Shown here piece after piece: positions 39,001 through 46,074 of a stretch of 64,000 nt of DNA (position 1 is its first letter; every line of letters starts with the position of its first letter). The notes beneath the pieces were generated by a model that searched no databases, was not told the origin of the DNA, and was given only the letters and a program-made list of their open reading frames with translations. This DNA is from Eupeodes corollae (lineage: Eukaryota > Arthropoda > Insecta > Diptera > Syrphidae). Location: assembly GCF_945859685.1 (NCBI RefSeq), contig NC_079147.1, forward strand, positions 15,417,289 through 15,481,288. Reading direction: 5' to 3'. The position numbers and the translations under genes were made by a program.

Positions 39001-42000
39001 GATATAAGACTTTTGGTAGCTTCTTTAGTCAACATGATGCCCACACCGTTGAGTCTTGGACCTCTGTCTACCTCCTCTTCGCCAGAGTACAACATTCTCG
39101 TTTTGCCGATTCTGCAGTATAATCGGCTCTTCCTCTCCATTTGGTTTCAATCACTCACGCTCTACCTGCTCGTACCTGCCTGGTGCGTACAGGGAACAAG
39201 CATTCCATGCTCCAATCTTCGTTCGTGTTTTGTAGGCAATAGTCCGTTTTGTTGAATCTGAACTATTTTTTAATCTTGTTTCTGATTATTGATAGCATCA
39301 CGATTGCCATTCAGTCGGAGTGACTATAGAAGAATTTACCAAAGCTGGGTTACCTCTTGGGGAATTATTACCGTTCGTTGTCATATTTCATACAAAAATA
39401 CAAAATAACAAAATCTCAAAAATGACAAACTTTTAAGAACAGCTTCCCAATAAATTAATACACCCTTCAGTTCTTTCAGCAATTTGATTGACACTTTGTT
39501 GAGTTATTGCTTATATTCCAATATCACACATGCTGTAAATAATATTCATCAATTATTTTTAAACGAACATGCTTTCAGAAACATTTGACATTAATAGGTA
39601 CATCAGAGAATTTTTTAACAAATAAACTAAAAGAAGGTCACTTCTTTAGCGTTAGTCTAAAAAAGCGTTCCTTGAGGAATACTTTTATGGACATATAAAC
39701 GATGATGAGAATGACAATAACATTTATTCGAAGTCATTGACTTATGCCAACAAGCCGACGATTTCGAAAGAGCTCAAAACTAACGTTGAACATATGTTTC
39801 TAAGAAAACTAATCTCTTTGCTAAGCAGTTCGCCACTAATTTAACGCTGCTTGTGAGTGTTATGAACTCATCCGTCCTTGAGTGCGCTGGTGGTTCTATG
39901 AGACCAATCTTTTTTCGCACTCGTACTGTGGCGAGAGTCCTAAGAGATCTCAACATACATAAATCCTTTTGCCCGGATGGTATCGCATTTTTGTGAAAAG
40001 GTATTCTTTAATGCTGGTCAAACCACTGCGTGAGCTTCTCGAAAAAGGCGAATCTTCCTTACCCTCTTATTATCAACCGATTTCACTTACGTACGTTCTT
40101 TCCCATGTCATGGAAACTGATTAATTATCAGCTCAAGAAATATCTTGAAGATCTAAAGCTTCTTATTGACCAGCAGTACGACTTTCGCAGTACCACTGGT
40201 GATCTTATGGTTCATTGCACCGAACAGTGAAGAAAATCTCCATATCGTTTTGGAGAAAGTACGATTATTTCACTTAATATTTCAAAAGCAAGCATACAAA
40301 AATGCTTGCCCTTGGTTTTCATGAAACTCTCCTTCATTGGAAATTCCTTTTAAATTGTTTAGTAAGATTAGTATTGGATACGTTCACGTCTAAAAACCAC
40401 AAAATAAATGCTGGTGTGGCGCAAAGCTCTGTTCTATCTCCAACACTCTTTATTAATGATCCTTTCAGCAGCTTTTTATATTCGTTTTCAGGCTCACATC
40501 CGTCTTCTTCGGATGTGAAACTGCAACGACGAAAAAACACATATTGTACAATAGAGAATAAAAACCGCGTGGAATCTAGTGTTTCGGAAACCCAAATACT
40601 GTCTTGTATCATAAAATCGAAATATCCCTCCCTCCTTTGCCATTACCATGTATGGCACTTGCATCAATGAGACTGATCATCTGAACATCTCGGTATGTTT
40701 ATCACCAACTACCTCTTGTGGAACCATCACATATGCGAAGTCGATACATATGGCAGTCGATAGAGATGTCCTCTTAGATGTATTGAACGTAGATCATTTA
40801 AATTTATTGGTAATAATAATTTCATAATTTCAATTACGTCGCTTGAACATCGCCGTAAAGTTTCTTGTCTTACAATTTTTTTCTTTGTACGAAAAGGTCT
40901 GTCGGTAGAGGGACTCCGCAAGGTGATGTTCTGTCCCCTCTCCTGTGGAACATAGTGGTTAACGAACTACTAATATCCCTTGAGAGGGAAGGCTACAGAG
41001 TGGTTGCGTATGCTGTTGATGTAGCTATCGCCGTCACAGGAAAACTTCCTAACACACTGAGAGGCCTCCTCCAAAACGCAATCAATATGCTCACTAGATA
41101 GACTTATCACTGGGGACTTAATCCTCAAAAAAACAGACCTCGTCCTTTTTACACGAAAATACAAGATCCCAGTAATTGTACCTCCTTCAATAAAAGGTGT
41201 ACCATGTTATGTTGGAAACCTAATATTCAGGAAAGAGTTAAGAAAGCTACAGTAGCTCTTTTCCTATGCAAGAAAGCCATAGGAAGCAAATGAAGTTTTC
41301 AACCTCACATAACCTGCGGGCTATAAACACATTGGTCATCCGACCAATACTTATGTACGGGGTTGCAGTATGGTGGACTGCACTAGAGAAAGTCACATAC
41401 TACGACAAACTCAGCAGAGTCCAACGCACTACATGTCTCTGCATAAGCGGGGCATTGAGAACCACACCCTCAGCAGCGTTAGACACTCTCCTCCATCTGA
41501 CATCCCTCGACATCTTTAGCAAACAAACGGCAGCGAGTACAGCTATAAGACTCCACCCCTCATCTCAATGGACCAACAACAAAATGGGGCATTCCATCAT
41601 TTTGAACCTCTTTGGTTCTATACCAAAGTACGTAAGCTACACTATTCCAAAACCTCAATTTGGAAAAACTTCCAGGTATCCATTCGCTAAAAATGGAACC
41701 GTCATGCCTATTTCACCTGAAAGGGGGAAGAAACTAAAACAGCTTCAGCTTTTGCGATAGCAAATTCTAGGTGGCACAATTTACCAACATGCGCAGCCAC
41801 AAAATTCATAAGGCCTTCACTGGACCTAAAGCGCTTTAAAGACTTGTTATCTCAAAGCAGACTTCATATTAGCTCCCTAATAGGTGTAATTACGAGACAC
41901 TGTCTTATAGGCAGACACGCAATACGACTTGGTGTAGCTTCAAATGACTGCTGCAGGAGATGTATTGGAGAGGAGAAGAAGAAACAACCCCTTACCTTCT

Positions 42001-43156
42001 CTGCACTTGCCCTGCTCTTTCACCAAGACGCAATCTTCATCTGGGAGACTACTCTTTTGAAATCGCAGTGAACTAGCTAAAAAAGATATCAAATATCTTC
42101 TTCGCTTTATAAAAAGCTCAAAATGGGTGGACTAGTAAGAAGTAATTCTCTAGATTCATGTGGTATCACAATGGGCCTTTTCTTTTGGCCTAAGTGTGTG
42201 GATTCTAAATCCGCAGCCACTTTAACCTAACCTAACTTAACCTACAATTGTTAAACGTTATTTGAATGGTTTATATTCTAGAGAAATACAGCTGCATTCA
42301 TCCTCTTAAGCAGTCCCAGTTTAAACGTAATACTGGCGCTTTTAGGAATTACACACTCTGTCTCTCCCAGTTATTACAATTCAGGAATTCAAAACCAATT
42401 TGCATCTCCTTTAAACCCTTTCTTCCTTTCCTAGTGGTCCTAGTGCTCACGCTATGTCTGCATAATTGGACAGTAATATATTAGTGTGTGCCCACGGTGG
42501 CCATATGATCAAATTGGGATTCCATTCATACATTTTTTTATCGTATTTCAAGCCAATGGTAAATGGTTTGTGTTTTTTTTAAGTTGTGAAGTCCTCATAG
42601 GAACATTTACTTACAAACAAGGTCGCAAAAAGGAATTATTTGTTTATTTAAATTAATGTTTAAATATACATACAAAGAAGTATTGAACTCGATCTGTGAT
42701 GTAAAGAATTACCTTGTCTTCGATTTAATCGCCATACCATTACTTTGCCTGCGTGGAACAACAAGAAATGTGTCCAATGTTTATACAAATATAATTTATT
42801 TTTGCTGCTGATTTTTTAAATCTCTATGGTTCTTAATATCACTCACTTGTTTACATATTTCATCAATGTGGGTTGTATATTTAATTATTGTTGCTTATAA
42901 TACTTTTAACATTTACAATTAAAGTGACTATGTAACATGGTACTAATTATATTTAATTTAATTATAATCGTTTCAGTTATTTAAGACACTTTATTAACAA
43001 ATTAACACCTTTTTTTATTTTCAGAATTCCATTAACCATATCAACCCACCCAATGAAATGGTCTCACCATGGCTAGTGTCCTCCGAAATTGTTTCGGCTC
43101 CTAAAAGTAAAGAGCCAACAATTATACGTAAATCAGTCATTACAACACAATTGTAA
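20853..43156 (+). CDS. yrt: Yurt / EPB41L5-family FERM protein gene (N-terminus missing)
   Basis: Ten exons join in frame: 20853-21000, 21084-21260, 21335-21543, 21606-22390, 22536-22658, 30132-30251, 30424-30578, 36077-36216, 36527-36955, 43025-43156 (2418 nt, 805 residues plus stop). Visible product: end of FERM F1 (residues 1-49), F2 (50-178), F3/PH-like (179 to about 275) with GLTPTGILVFERDQKIGLFF and KACKHLWKCAVEHHTFFRL, and FERM-adjacent segment (about 285-340: RMGSRFRYSGRTEFQT, VQFERRPSQRF). The tail is low-complexity, ending ITTQL, a class I PDZ-type ligand. EPB41L5/Yurt proteins bind Crumbs at lateral membranes and restrain apical polarity. Match to Yurt/EPB41L5/4B is strong; choice of Yurt rests on fly context. 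Missing: roughly 50-90 N-terminal residues. Introns are swollen by transposons. Confidence 0.9.
21084..21260 (+). CDS. yrt: Yurt exon: FERM F2 lobe, first part
   Basis: IGPPYTFRLKVKFYSSEPNT then LREELTRYLFFLQLKQDLLE and CALALQ. Acceptor TAG at 21081-21083, donor GTAAGT at 21261. 177 nt, phase 1 on both sides. Confidence 0.95.
21335..21543 (+). CDS. yrt: Yurt exon: FERM F2 lobe, second part
   Basis: SELGDYDEQVHTAATVSEFR, FVPEQTEELEIAILEEYK, then LTPAQAETAYLNKAKWLDMY and GVDMHTVL. Acceptor ATAG ends at 21334, donor GTAAGT at 21544. Ends in phase 0. Confidence 0.95.
21606..22390 (+). CDS. yrt: Yurt exon: FERM F3 lobe and FERM-adjacent domain
   Basis: The largest exon (785 nt). F3 reads GKDGCEYHLGLTPTGILVFE, FFWPKISKLDFKKKKLTLVV and EDDDEGREQEHTFVFRLYNE; the FERM-adjacent segment reads RMGSRFRYSGRTEFQTTA and RRTVQFERRPSQRFASRQ, an Arg/Ser/Thr-rich region that in this family is a kinase target. 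A Ser/Pro-rich linker follows. The donor GTAAGT at 22391 overlaps an in-frame TAA, so an unspliced transcript would stop after LTVK. Confidence 0.95.
22536..22658 (+). CDS. yrt: Yurt exon: C-terminal tail segment 1
   Basis: Acceptor TTCAG ends at 22535; encodes KMEPETPAYPSPTTKNFEDT then NPFRTQ and GSFGKASISSSFR. Donor GTATGT at 22659; a second strong donor-like GTAAGT lies 22 bases further on, at 22681. Joins in phase to the exon 7.5 kb downstream. Confidence 0.85.
22659..23559. other. Yurt intron, AT-rich start
   Basis: No gene; long T runs. The rest of this 7.5 kb intron (to 30131) is mostly transposon sequence listed separately. Confidence 0.5.
23560..24500 (+). mobile_element. CR1/Jockey-type LINE fragment (RT palm to C-terminus)
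   Basis: Reads HWISNYLSNRSIQVVLDGF, AGVTQGSVLSPTLFLIFIND, HCFAEDSTLSFPYTF (YADD box changed to FAED, about 23755), MEFNASKNQCCLVS, HLDILGMCITNQLFWNDHI and AARCLGFLRRCKKF. After stops and shifts it continues GSIERRAFRLI, EHCRNVSCLTLFYRYFNGL and TLEPNFGRTVKCRD to about 24490. It lies in the first large Yurt intron in the same orientation as the gene. Dead: several stops, and the catalytic box is mutated. Confidence 0.8.
24590..24750 (+). mobile_element. RTE-like LINE scrap (RT thumb)
   Basis: EMVLPVITYGSET, a stop, VLNKKD, then DAFERKVLQTI: the 'xYGSETWxL..FERKxLRxI' block of RTE/BovB-type reverse transcriptases. Only about 50 residues. Confidence 0.55.
24751..26044. other. Yurt intron, unassigned sequence
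   Basis: AT-rich. 25010-25250 is less AT-rich and may belong to the Helitron next to it, but no terminus (TC...CTRR with hairpin) was identified. Confidence 0.35.
26045..27330 (-). mobile_element. Helitron helicase (PIF1-like) relic
   Basis: On the - strand, from 27330: YDVNGLSELVNSN; then FLDAPGNTGKTFLANL in mixed frames (Walker A, about 27040); SSGIAATLLNDG (motif Ia); SLIVWGECTKCHRAVDRTLK (motif II region, normally WDEC, about 26810); GGVTF followed by AGDFGQTL (motif III, about 26700); ALNLHTNMRAHLCNN (motif IV, about 26600); then YSQEFLNSLNPAGLPSHELK, KIGTPVMLLGNLSPQNMRH, RIPMIPTDLPISFK and FALTINKSK, which stops just inside motif V/VI at 26050. Frameshifts at several points. The Rep (rolling-circle) domain was not seen, so this is a 3' part of a Helitron RepHel gene, antisense within a Yurt intron. 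Confidence 0.85.
27365..28890 (-). mobile_element. LOA-like LINE fragment (RT thumb plus RNase H)
   Basis: From 28890 on the - strand: KAKYLGLVLDKKLNWKFNV, RVKKATVALFSCKKAIGNK, FTYGVAVW, KVKRSACLCISASLRA and LTTLDIFSKQVAASSAIRL. Then RNase H with HCSVAELLAIKEVLSWL (Glu), RIFSDSQAAIKSLA (Asp) and LCWVPGHRDIPANCKADELA (last Asp). The 3' end carries CCTAGCCTAACCTAAC (about 27365-27382), the same kind of CCTAA-rich tail as the + strand relative at 40878-42242. Stops and frameshifts present. Confidence 0.8.
28895..28985 (+). mobile_element. possible 3' end of an RTE-like element
   Basis: AAAATCGGTCCAGTACTTTT, GAGTTCATTCGTTACATAC and TTTATAATATTAGTGTAGAT in order resemble the conserved 3' end of RTE-type insect retrotransposons as I remember it. 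No coding part attached. Confidence 0.35.
28986..30131. other. Yurt intron, unassigned sequence
   Basis: AT-rich, ending in the acceptor TTTTACAG at 30131. An 80-residue open frame at 29674-29916 (+) resembles nothing I know and lacks splice context. Confidence 0.4.
30132..30251 (+). CDS. yrt: Yurt exon: C-terminal tail segment 2
   Basis: SIKSGLSDKDKELDSLLKSI then VKDPSPSILATEAINDANSI. Acceptor ACAG ends at 30131, donor GTAGAT at 30252 (weak). In phase with its neighbours on both sides. 'ELDSLLKSI' resembles the 'ELDALLASL' near the C-terminus of vertebrate EPB41L5. Confidence 0.85.
30424..30578 (+). CDS. yrt: Yurt exon: C-terminal tail segment 3
   Basis: RVTINKTSDMEHNTETLKRL, SNNNEKPNNQVKMANV and GALPPGHIKCNILK. 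Acceptor AACAG ends at 30423, donor GTAAGA at 30579. 155 nt, leaving one base; next exon 5.5 kb downstream. Confidence 0.8.
30579..31099. other. Yurt intron with an unrecognised antisense reading frame
   Basis: A 73-residue open frame on the - strand (31001-30780) begins MGPNGKTVEVLLPI and ends LLWECLQQHGS; its CG content is higher than the surroundings. It matches no family I recognise and may be unassigned LINE or DNA-transposon coding sequence. Confidence 0.35.
31100..31360 (+). mobile_element. CR1/Jockey-type LINE scrap (RT fingers/palm)
   Basis: Reads SRYTGDLMIPDKNN, then IALDISRAFYRVKY and ALFYKMSAFGLYESPLCWI. The same block appears at 40190-40360 (STTGDLMVH). It is cut off at about 31360 by a LINE in the opposite orientation. 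Confidence 0.65.
31366..31890 (-). mobile_element. Jockey-type LINE fragment (RNase H and C-terminus)
   Basis: From 31880: DGSLSSLMVRSQRKKNSFAV (around the first Asp), AVTHENRLIASIG, then after a deletion VTNADIAANSTKNSPVFIF, KIRHQWNLYHH and KYKISNFVRLRLGYTALC. It is related to the + strand copy at 15068-17160 (compare TITNFVRLR). The middle of RNase H is missing. Confidence 0.7.
31934..31973 (-). ncRNA. hammerhead-ribozyme-like motif (Penelope type)
   Basis: On the - strand: TCCC (73-70), then CTGAAGA (the full CUGANGA core), a weak stem II GACGG...CCTTC with one mismatch and a bulged A, then GAAA, the self-complementary ACGT, the NUH-like site GTT, and GGGA (37-34), which pairs with TCCC as stem I. 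A very short palindromic stem III is typical of the minimal hammerheads in Penelope-like elements, which act as dimers. No Penelope reverse transcriptase is nearby. Activity is not established. Confidence 0.5.
31974..32826. other. Yurt intron, unassigned sequence
   Basis: AT-rich, no coding block recognised. It lies between the two hammerhead-like motifs and may hold decayed Penelope-like sequence. Confidence 0.35.
32827..33110. repeat. long inverted repeat, 99 bp arms with an 86 bp loop
   Basis: 32827-32925 and 33012-33110 are reverse complements with only about three differences seen by eye. The arms hold AAAATAAAAACGATTATAGG, GTAGTTTTCTTAAAAATTTT and TACAAACAATTTTTT. The loop holds a hammerhead-like motif. 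Inverted terminal segments around a ribozyme are a known Penelope-like element arrangement. Confidence 0.9.
32951..32990 (+). ncRNA. degenerate hammerhead-like motif in the inverted-repeat loop
   Basis: TAGC (32951-32954) pairs with GCTA (32987-32990) as stem I. Between them are CCGATGA (core CUGANGA with U4 changed to C), a weak stem II (GAA 63-65 with TTC 73-75), GAAA (32977-32980), the palindrome ACGCGT and the cleavage triplet GTC (32984-32986). The U4 change should impair cleavage, so this is probably a relic. Confidence 0.45.
33111..33379. other. Yurt intron spacer
   Basis: Nothing recognised. Confidence 0.35.
33380..34470 (-). mobile_element. RTE-like LINE reverse-transcriptase fragment
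   Basis: From 34470 on the - strand: MSSFGIPAKLVLLCRR and SMEIKLLYKG, then LLAYVDDIDLIRR with the YVDD catalytic box (about 34260-34220), KTNYMMSSRMDLQHRCLGQN (frame mixed), VKDFVYLGSAMDEENNTNAE, IKRRITLANRRFFGL and FERKVLRVICS. The C-terminal tail carries KGKFQMTKMVGSRRAHGHQY. Frameshifts and lost segments, but the catalytic box survives. Confidence 0.8.
34475..35735 (+). mobile_element. LINE fragment (linker and RT fingers joined to RT thumb)
   Basis: One open frame (34480-34971) encodes LNLKSDPKRFWSFTNSKRKS (linker), LQNLKHNHIPGVDGILDLAL (RT start) and DKWKSSFLIPIYKSGSKNN. It then jumps at about 34975 to VWLTV and LVDSKFTFVPHMDAIVAKSN (thumb) and runs down to about 35730 with stops. The palm with its catalytic aspartates is deleted. 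CR1/Jockey-like overall, but not obviously the same family as 23560-24500. It lies back to back with the RTE fragment. Confidence 0.7.
35736..36076. other. Yurt intron spacer
   Basis: AT-rich; ends in the acceptor TCTCTTAG at 36076. Confidence 0.5.
36077..36216 (+). CDS. yrt: Yurt exon: C-terminal tail segment 4
   Basis: ARVEEELGAANNAKLTNQMF then VPAASSLNNSLYHSDG and DSINATYISV. Donor GTAAGT at 36217. Exon ends in phase 0. 'LKARVEEELGAA' across the junction matches 'LKAQVEAVH' of vertebrate EPB41L5 in position. Confidence 0.85.
36527..36955 (+). CDS. yrt: Yurt exon: low-complexity Thr/Ser/Pro segment
   Basis: Acceptor TCGTAG ends at 36526; 143 codons in frame to the donor GTAAGT at 36956. 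Begins GGDKLTLSITEQKPSS, then a Thr tract (TTTTTTT), Ser- and Pro-rich repeats (PPPP near 36722-36733), and a better conserved end with TTDSLINEIFINNISSIVDE. Without splicing the frame would end after KKVSFEVKK. The trinucleotide runs (ACA/ACT) are prone to length change. Confidence 0.8.
36956..37208. other. Yurt last intron, start
   Basis: AT-rich spacer before the SINE; no coding signal. Confidence 0.4.
37209..37400 (+). mobile_element. diverged SINE copy
   Basis: Head CCCGTGGTGTGATAGTGGAT matches CCCGTGGCATGTTGGTTAGT of the 46 kb copy. The body (GAGGAGTTGACAAATTC, AGAGTATCTTTTGTTATGAA) matches the 11 kb and 50 kb copies. More divergent than the others, so older. Confidence 0.65.
37401..37789. 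other. Yurt last intron, unassigned sequence
   Basis: No coding block recognised. Confidence 0.35.
37790..39260 (-). mobile_element. LINE with endonuclease and RT C-terminus (RT core deleted)
   Basis: From 39260 on the - strand: endonuclease blocks MERKSRLYCRIGKTRMLYSG, PRLNGVGIMLTKEATKSLI, SWKPISEKIMTTRF and VTIIQ-YAPTNEASADEK (39140-38880). At about 38440 it switches to VDHINTLR-like sequence and the C-terminal part: RINKARSAFLILCGTLAKYR, LYASETWK and ENWHxLRK-like sequence to about 37800. The RT palm is missing. Sequence style is that of RTE-like elements; clade unproven. Confidence 0.7.
39261..39689. other. Yurt last intron, unassigned sequence
   Basis: No coding block recognised. Confidence 0.35.
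39690..42500 (+). mobile_element. CR1/Jockey-type LINE, split by a nested LINE
   Basis: Left part 39690-40877: SLTYANKPTISKELK (linker), FRSTTGDLMVH, SLNISKA, FHETLLHWKF and AGVAQSSVLSPTLF, then the thumb region (IERRSFKFI, SLEHRRKVSCL). Right part 42243-42500 continues exactly where the left stops: RYLNGLYSREIQ (compare RYFNGLCSREI at 24330-24365), then a decayed C-terminus. The catalytic YADD segment is deleted. Dead. Confidence 0.75.
40878..42242 (+). mobile_element. LOA-like LINE nested in the CR1-type element
   Basis: Bounded by TACAATT at 40871-40877 and 42243-42249 (7 bp target-site duplication). Encodes RGTPQGDVLSPLLWNIVVNE, RVVAYAVDVAIAVT (YADD changed to YAVD, about 41010), RVKKATVALFLCKKAIGSK, RPILMYGVAVWWTALEKV, TTCLCISGALRTTPSAALDT and the C-terminal IGRHAIRLGVASNDCCRRC. 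RNase H is mostly deleted. The 3' tail is TTTAACCTAACCTAACTTAA (from about 42219). 5'-truncated; same family as 27365-28890. Confidence 0.85.
43025..43156 (+). CDS. yrt: Yurt last exon with PDZ-binding C-terminus
   Basis: Acceptor TTTTCAG ends at 43024. 43 codons plus stop: NSINHINPPNEMVSPWLVSS, EIVSAPKSKEPTIIRKSV, then ITTQL-stop. 'MVSPWLVSS' resembles the 'MITPRWIVP' block before the C-terminus of EPB41L5, and the terminal T-x-L resembles its TTEL, a class I PDZ ligand. Stop TAA at 43154-43156. Confidence 0.9.
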   Translation, partial: NSINHINPPNEMVSPWLVSSEIVSAPKSKEPTIIRKSVITTQL

Positions 43157-43501
43157 TTAAAAATGACTTAAAACTATAAAAGTTAATAATAATTTATTCC
43201 GGCAACTACTTAAGGTATTATTTTTATCTAAATTCACGAAAAAAAAATGAGATACAATCAAATGAAAAAAGAAATTCGAAAAAATTAAAACAAAATATTA
43301 TTCGCAATATTTTTAATGAATAAATTATAATAATACTACATAAGTAATTACTATTTAATAAAAGAAGAACGGGAAAATTTACATTTATCTACAAACAAAA
43401 AAAACATCCATTTATCTTATATATACATAAAACATATTATACTATATACATACAATATTTATTTTATTTAGGCTGTTAATATTTACATGTGTATAAATAA
43501 A
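43157..43501 (+). terminator. yrt: Yurt 3' UTR with candidate polyadenylation signals
   Basis: AATAAA hexamers at 43319-43324, 43357-43362 and 43496-43501 in very AT-rich sequence. Which is used cannot be told from sequence. Confidence 0.45.
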
Positions 43502-46060
43502 ACGAAAACAAAAACTGACATTTATTATTTTCTTTATGAATATAAATCAGTTTGCTTATGTTTAGTATTTAAAGTAATATCTTTAAAAAATACTTAGGTA
43601 ATATTAAAAAATTGAAAATTTATAAAATGATACATTAAATAAGACATCGAATGTGTTGCAGCGAAACTTATTACTGTATATTTATAAATTGAACTTTAAA
43701 AAAAAATCTAAATAATCAAAATCAGTGCCTTATATGGAAAAATATAATATAGTTAAAAGAATAAAGAAAACCTTTTTGTACTTAAACTTAAAAAAAAAAT
43801 GTATACTGATTATTCTTGGACTTATAAATAAAAAGACTTAAATGCGACTTCTTTGTGAAAGAGATAAAAGTCAAGTTCGCAAAAATATAATTTTAACAAA
43901 ATTAAATGTTCTTATTTGAAAATGTATGTTTTTTTTTATTCATATCACTGCAAAATGTATCAATTATTTCCCTCTAAAAATCGTACTGATCAAATTGTTG
44001 AGAGTTTGATTGGAATTTTTTTCAACTCTCCATTATAAAAGTAAAGTTACACAAGATTTGTATACAAAGTCAATCAAAGAGTTCTACAACTGTAGCTTGT
44101 TCCGGATAAATGCATAATTTTATTTTTAAATATTAAAGAAAGATAAAACGTTATCATTCTCTTCAGCGTTTTTCTTAAATGTAATGGAATATTGAAAACT
44201 TGCTGCATCTTTCAACCTTTGGAAATACTCTGTATTTTTGATGTTTTCAAGCTGTCAACTTGAAATATTATAGTTCTGATACTGAATCTTGTTCAAAATG
44301 TATCTAACACTTATGTTATGTATCTAAAACTAATTAGCAAGTTTGGGCAACGTAAAGGACTTAAAGGTAATGCAAATTTCTAGTATCTGATTGGCAAGCT
44401 GCTAAAATATATTTCTCATCCACTTCAGCAACTTTATAAGAATGTCATGAAATTTCTTATTTTTCATTCAGCTGAAAGGTCCTAAGACGCAAAATTTGTC
44501 AGAAAGCCCAAAAAGTAAATAATTAATCGTCAAAAAAAAACCCAAAGCGAATGTCGTAGCGCCGAAATAAATTTTTCCTAAAAGAATTTTGAGTTTGAAT
44601 TTTATAACATAGGGGTTAGGCTTTAAAACTTTTTTGGGCATTACGACGATTTGTTTTCTATCATTTCTTATGTCTTGTACCCCAACTCAGATCATAAACT
44701 GACCTTAAGCCCAAAAAGAGCCGAAATAAAATGACATATCACTCAGGCCAACTTTTAATCTCATAACTCCCAAATTAAGAAATGTCATAAAGCCCAATTG
44801 TTGTATTTAGTAACCATTTTGGGTGGTTGGCCTTTGAGACGCGTAACAACAATGCGACATGTGGGTCCGGCATGCTGCTCCCCTGCAAACCTCCTGGGGT
44901 GGAGCAAAGGGGGGGGCAGCATACCTTCATACGTACTTCACTGTTTTTAAGCCATAATGCTGAGTTCTAGCACTGTGAGCAAGCACTTTGAAAATTGGCA
45001 TTATTTTGCTTTCTGAAAGTGAAATAATCTACTTGTTAAGTTTTAGAGCGAGCTTACTTTTTTTCGTTTATGCCCAAATGTTGAAACGCATGACATCTCT
45101 TAAGCGATAAGTCAATTAGTAATTTGGATGTAATGAGATTTGAAAATAGAGTAGGATAATATGACATTGATTTTGGAGTTTGATACATTTTCTTCTGAAT
45201 TGTTCTGAAAAAGATTTGGACGATATGACTTTTTTAATTGGCGTTATTTAATTGGACAATAAGACCGAAAACTTCTTTTTATTTGAAAAGTCATAAAACC
45301 CAAAAAAGTTTTAATGCCCAAGGGTTCGGTAATATTGCCCAAATCGTTCAACAACAAAATGTTAACAACATTTTTAATTTGGGCGATATGGTTTTGTGAT
45401 TTATAAATTTAATGCCTAAATTATTTTAAAATTTTATTCAAAAGCTGTAACATTGGAATAAAAAGGAACAAGAAATAAGGACCATTTCTTTGCAAAGCAA
45501 AACACAACTTAAGATGGACTTTTAACCTGTATAAAGAGTTTTTTTTTGTAGATAATAGTGTTTTTGCTACTTTCTGCAAGTAAAAGATAATCAAGTTAAA
45601 ATCCAAGTTTAAATTAAATAACAACAGAAAAATTACATTTAGCTACCTTGGTCTTATTTTGCATCCAAAGAATTCTGTTAAGGGCTCATAAAGTTGTCTG
45701 AACTTTCCCAACGATAACTATAACAGGCACCTTTATGAACTCATTATATAATTTAACCCAATATTTTGGACTTCTAAAGAGTCCTTAACCTTGACAGTAT
45801 GACCATTAGAATGGGAGCATACTAGCTTCCGAGGATAGTAAAAAATGTACCAAACATGTAGTTTAAACGATTTTTTGATTAATTATTAAATATACCTAAT
45901 CTTGGACCTTAAAGAGCATATAATTATACTGAAACAATAGTTATTGAGTTGACTTGCAGTTTGACAACACTGTAATAAGTTATTAACAGATTACTTACAT
46001 CCATGAGTTCTATAGACAAGTATTTCCATTGGTTCTTTGGAAATTCAACATAATCAAATA
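43502..46060. other. AT-rich intergenic DNA
   Basis: No gene. Contains a GC-rich hairpin (44869-44925) and, from 44470 to 45420, several loose reiterations of CATAAAGCCCAA / GCCCAAAAAG / GCGATATGA-like words that look like a decayed repeat. Confidence 0.4.
44869..44925. repeat. GC-rich hairpin
   Basis: GGCATGCTGCTCCCC (44869-44883) pairs with GGGGGGCAGCATACC (44911-44925) over 15 positions with one mismatch and one G-T pair; loop of 27 bases. It stands out in AT-rich DNA and includes an eight-G run. Function unknown. Confidence 0.7.
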
Positions 46061-46073
46061 TAAAATTTTGATA
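46061..46073. repeat. SINE target-site duplication, left
   Basis: TAAAATTTTGATA, repeated at 46368-46380. Confidence 0.8.
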
Positions 46074-46074
46074 G

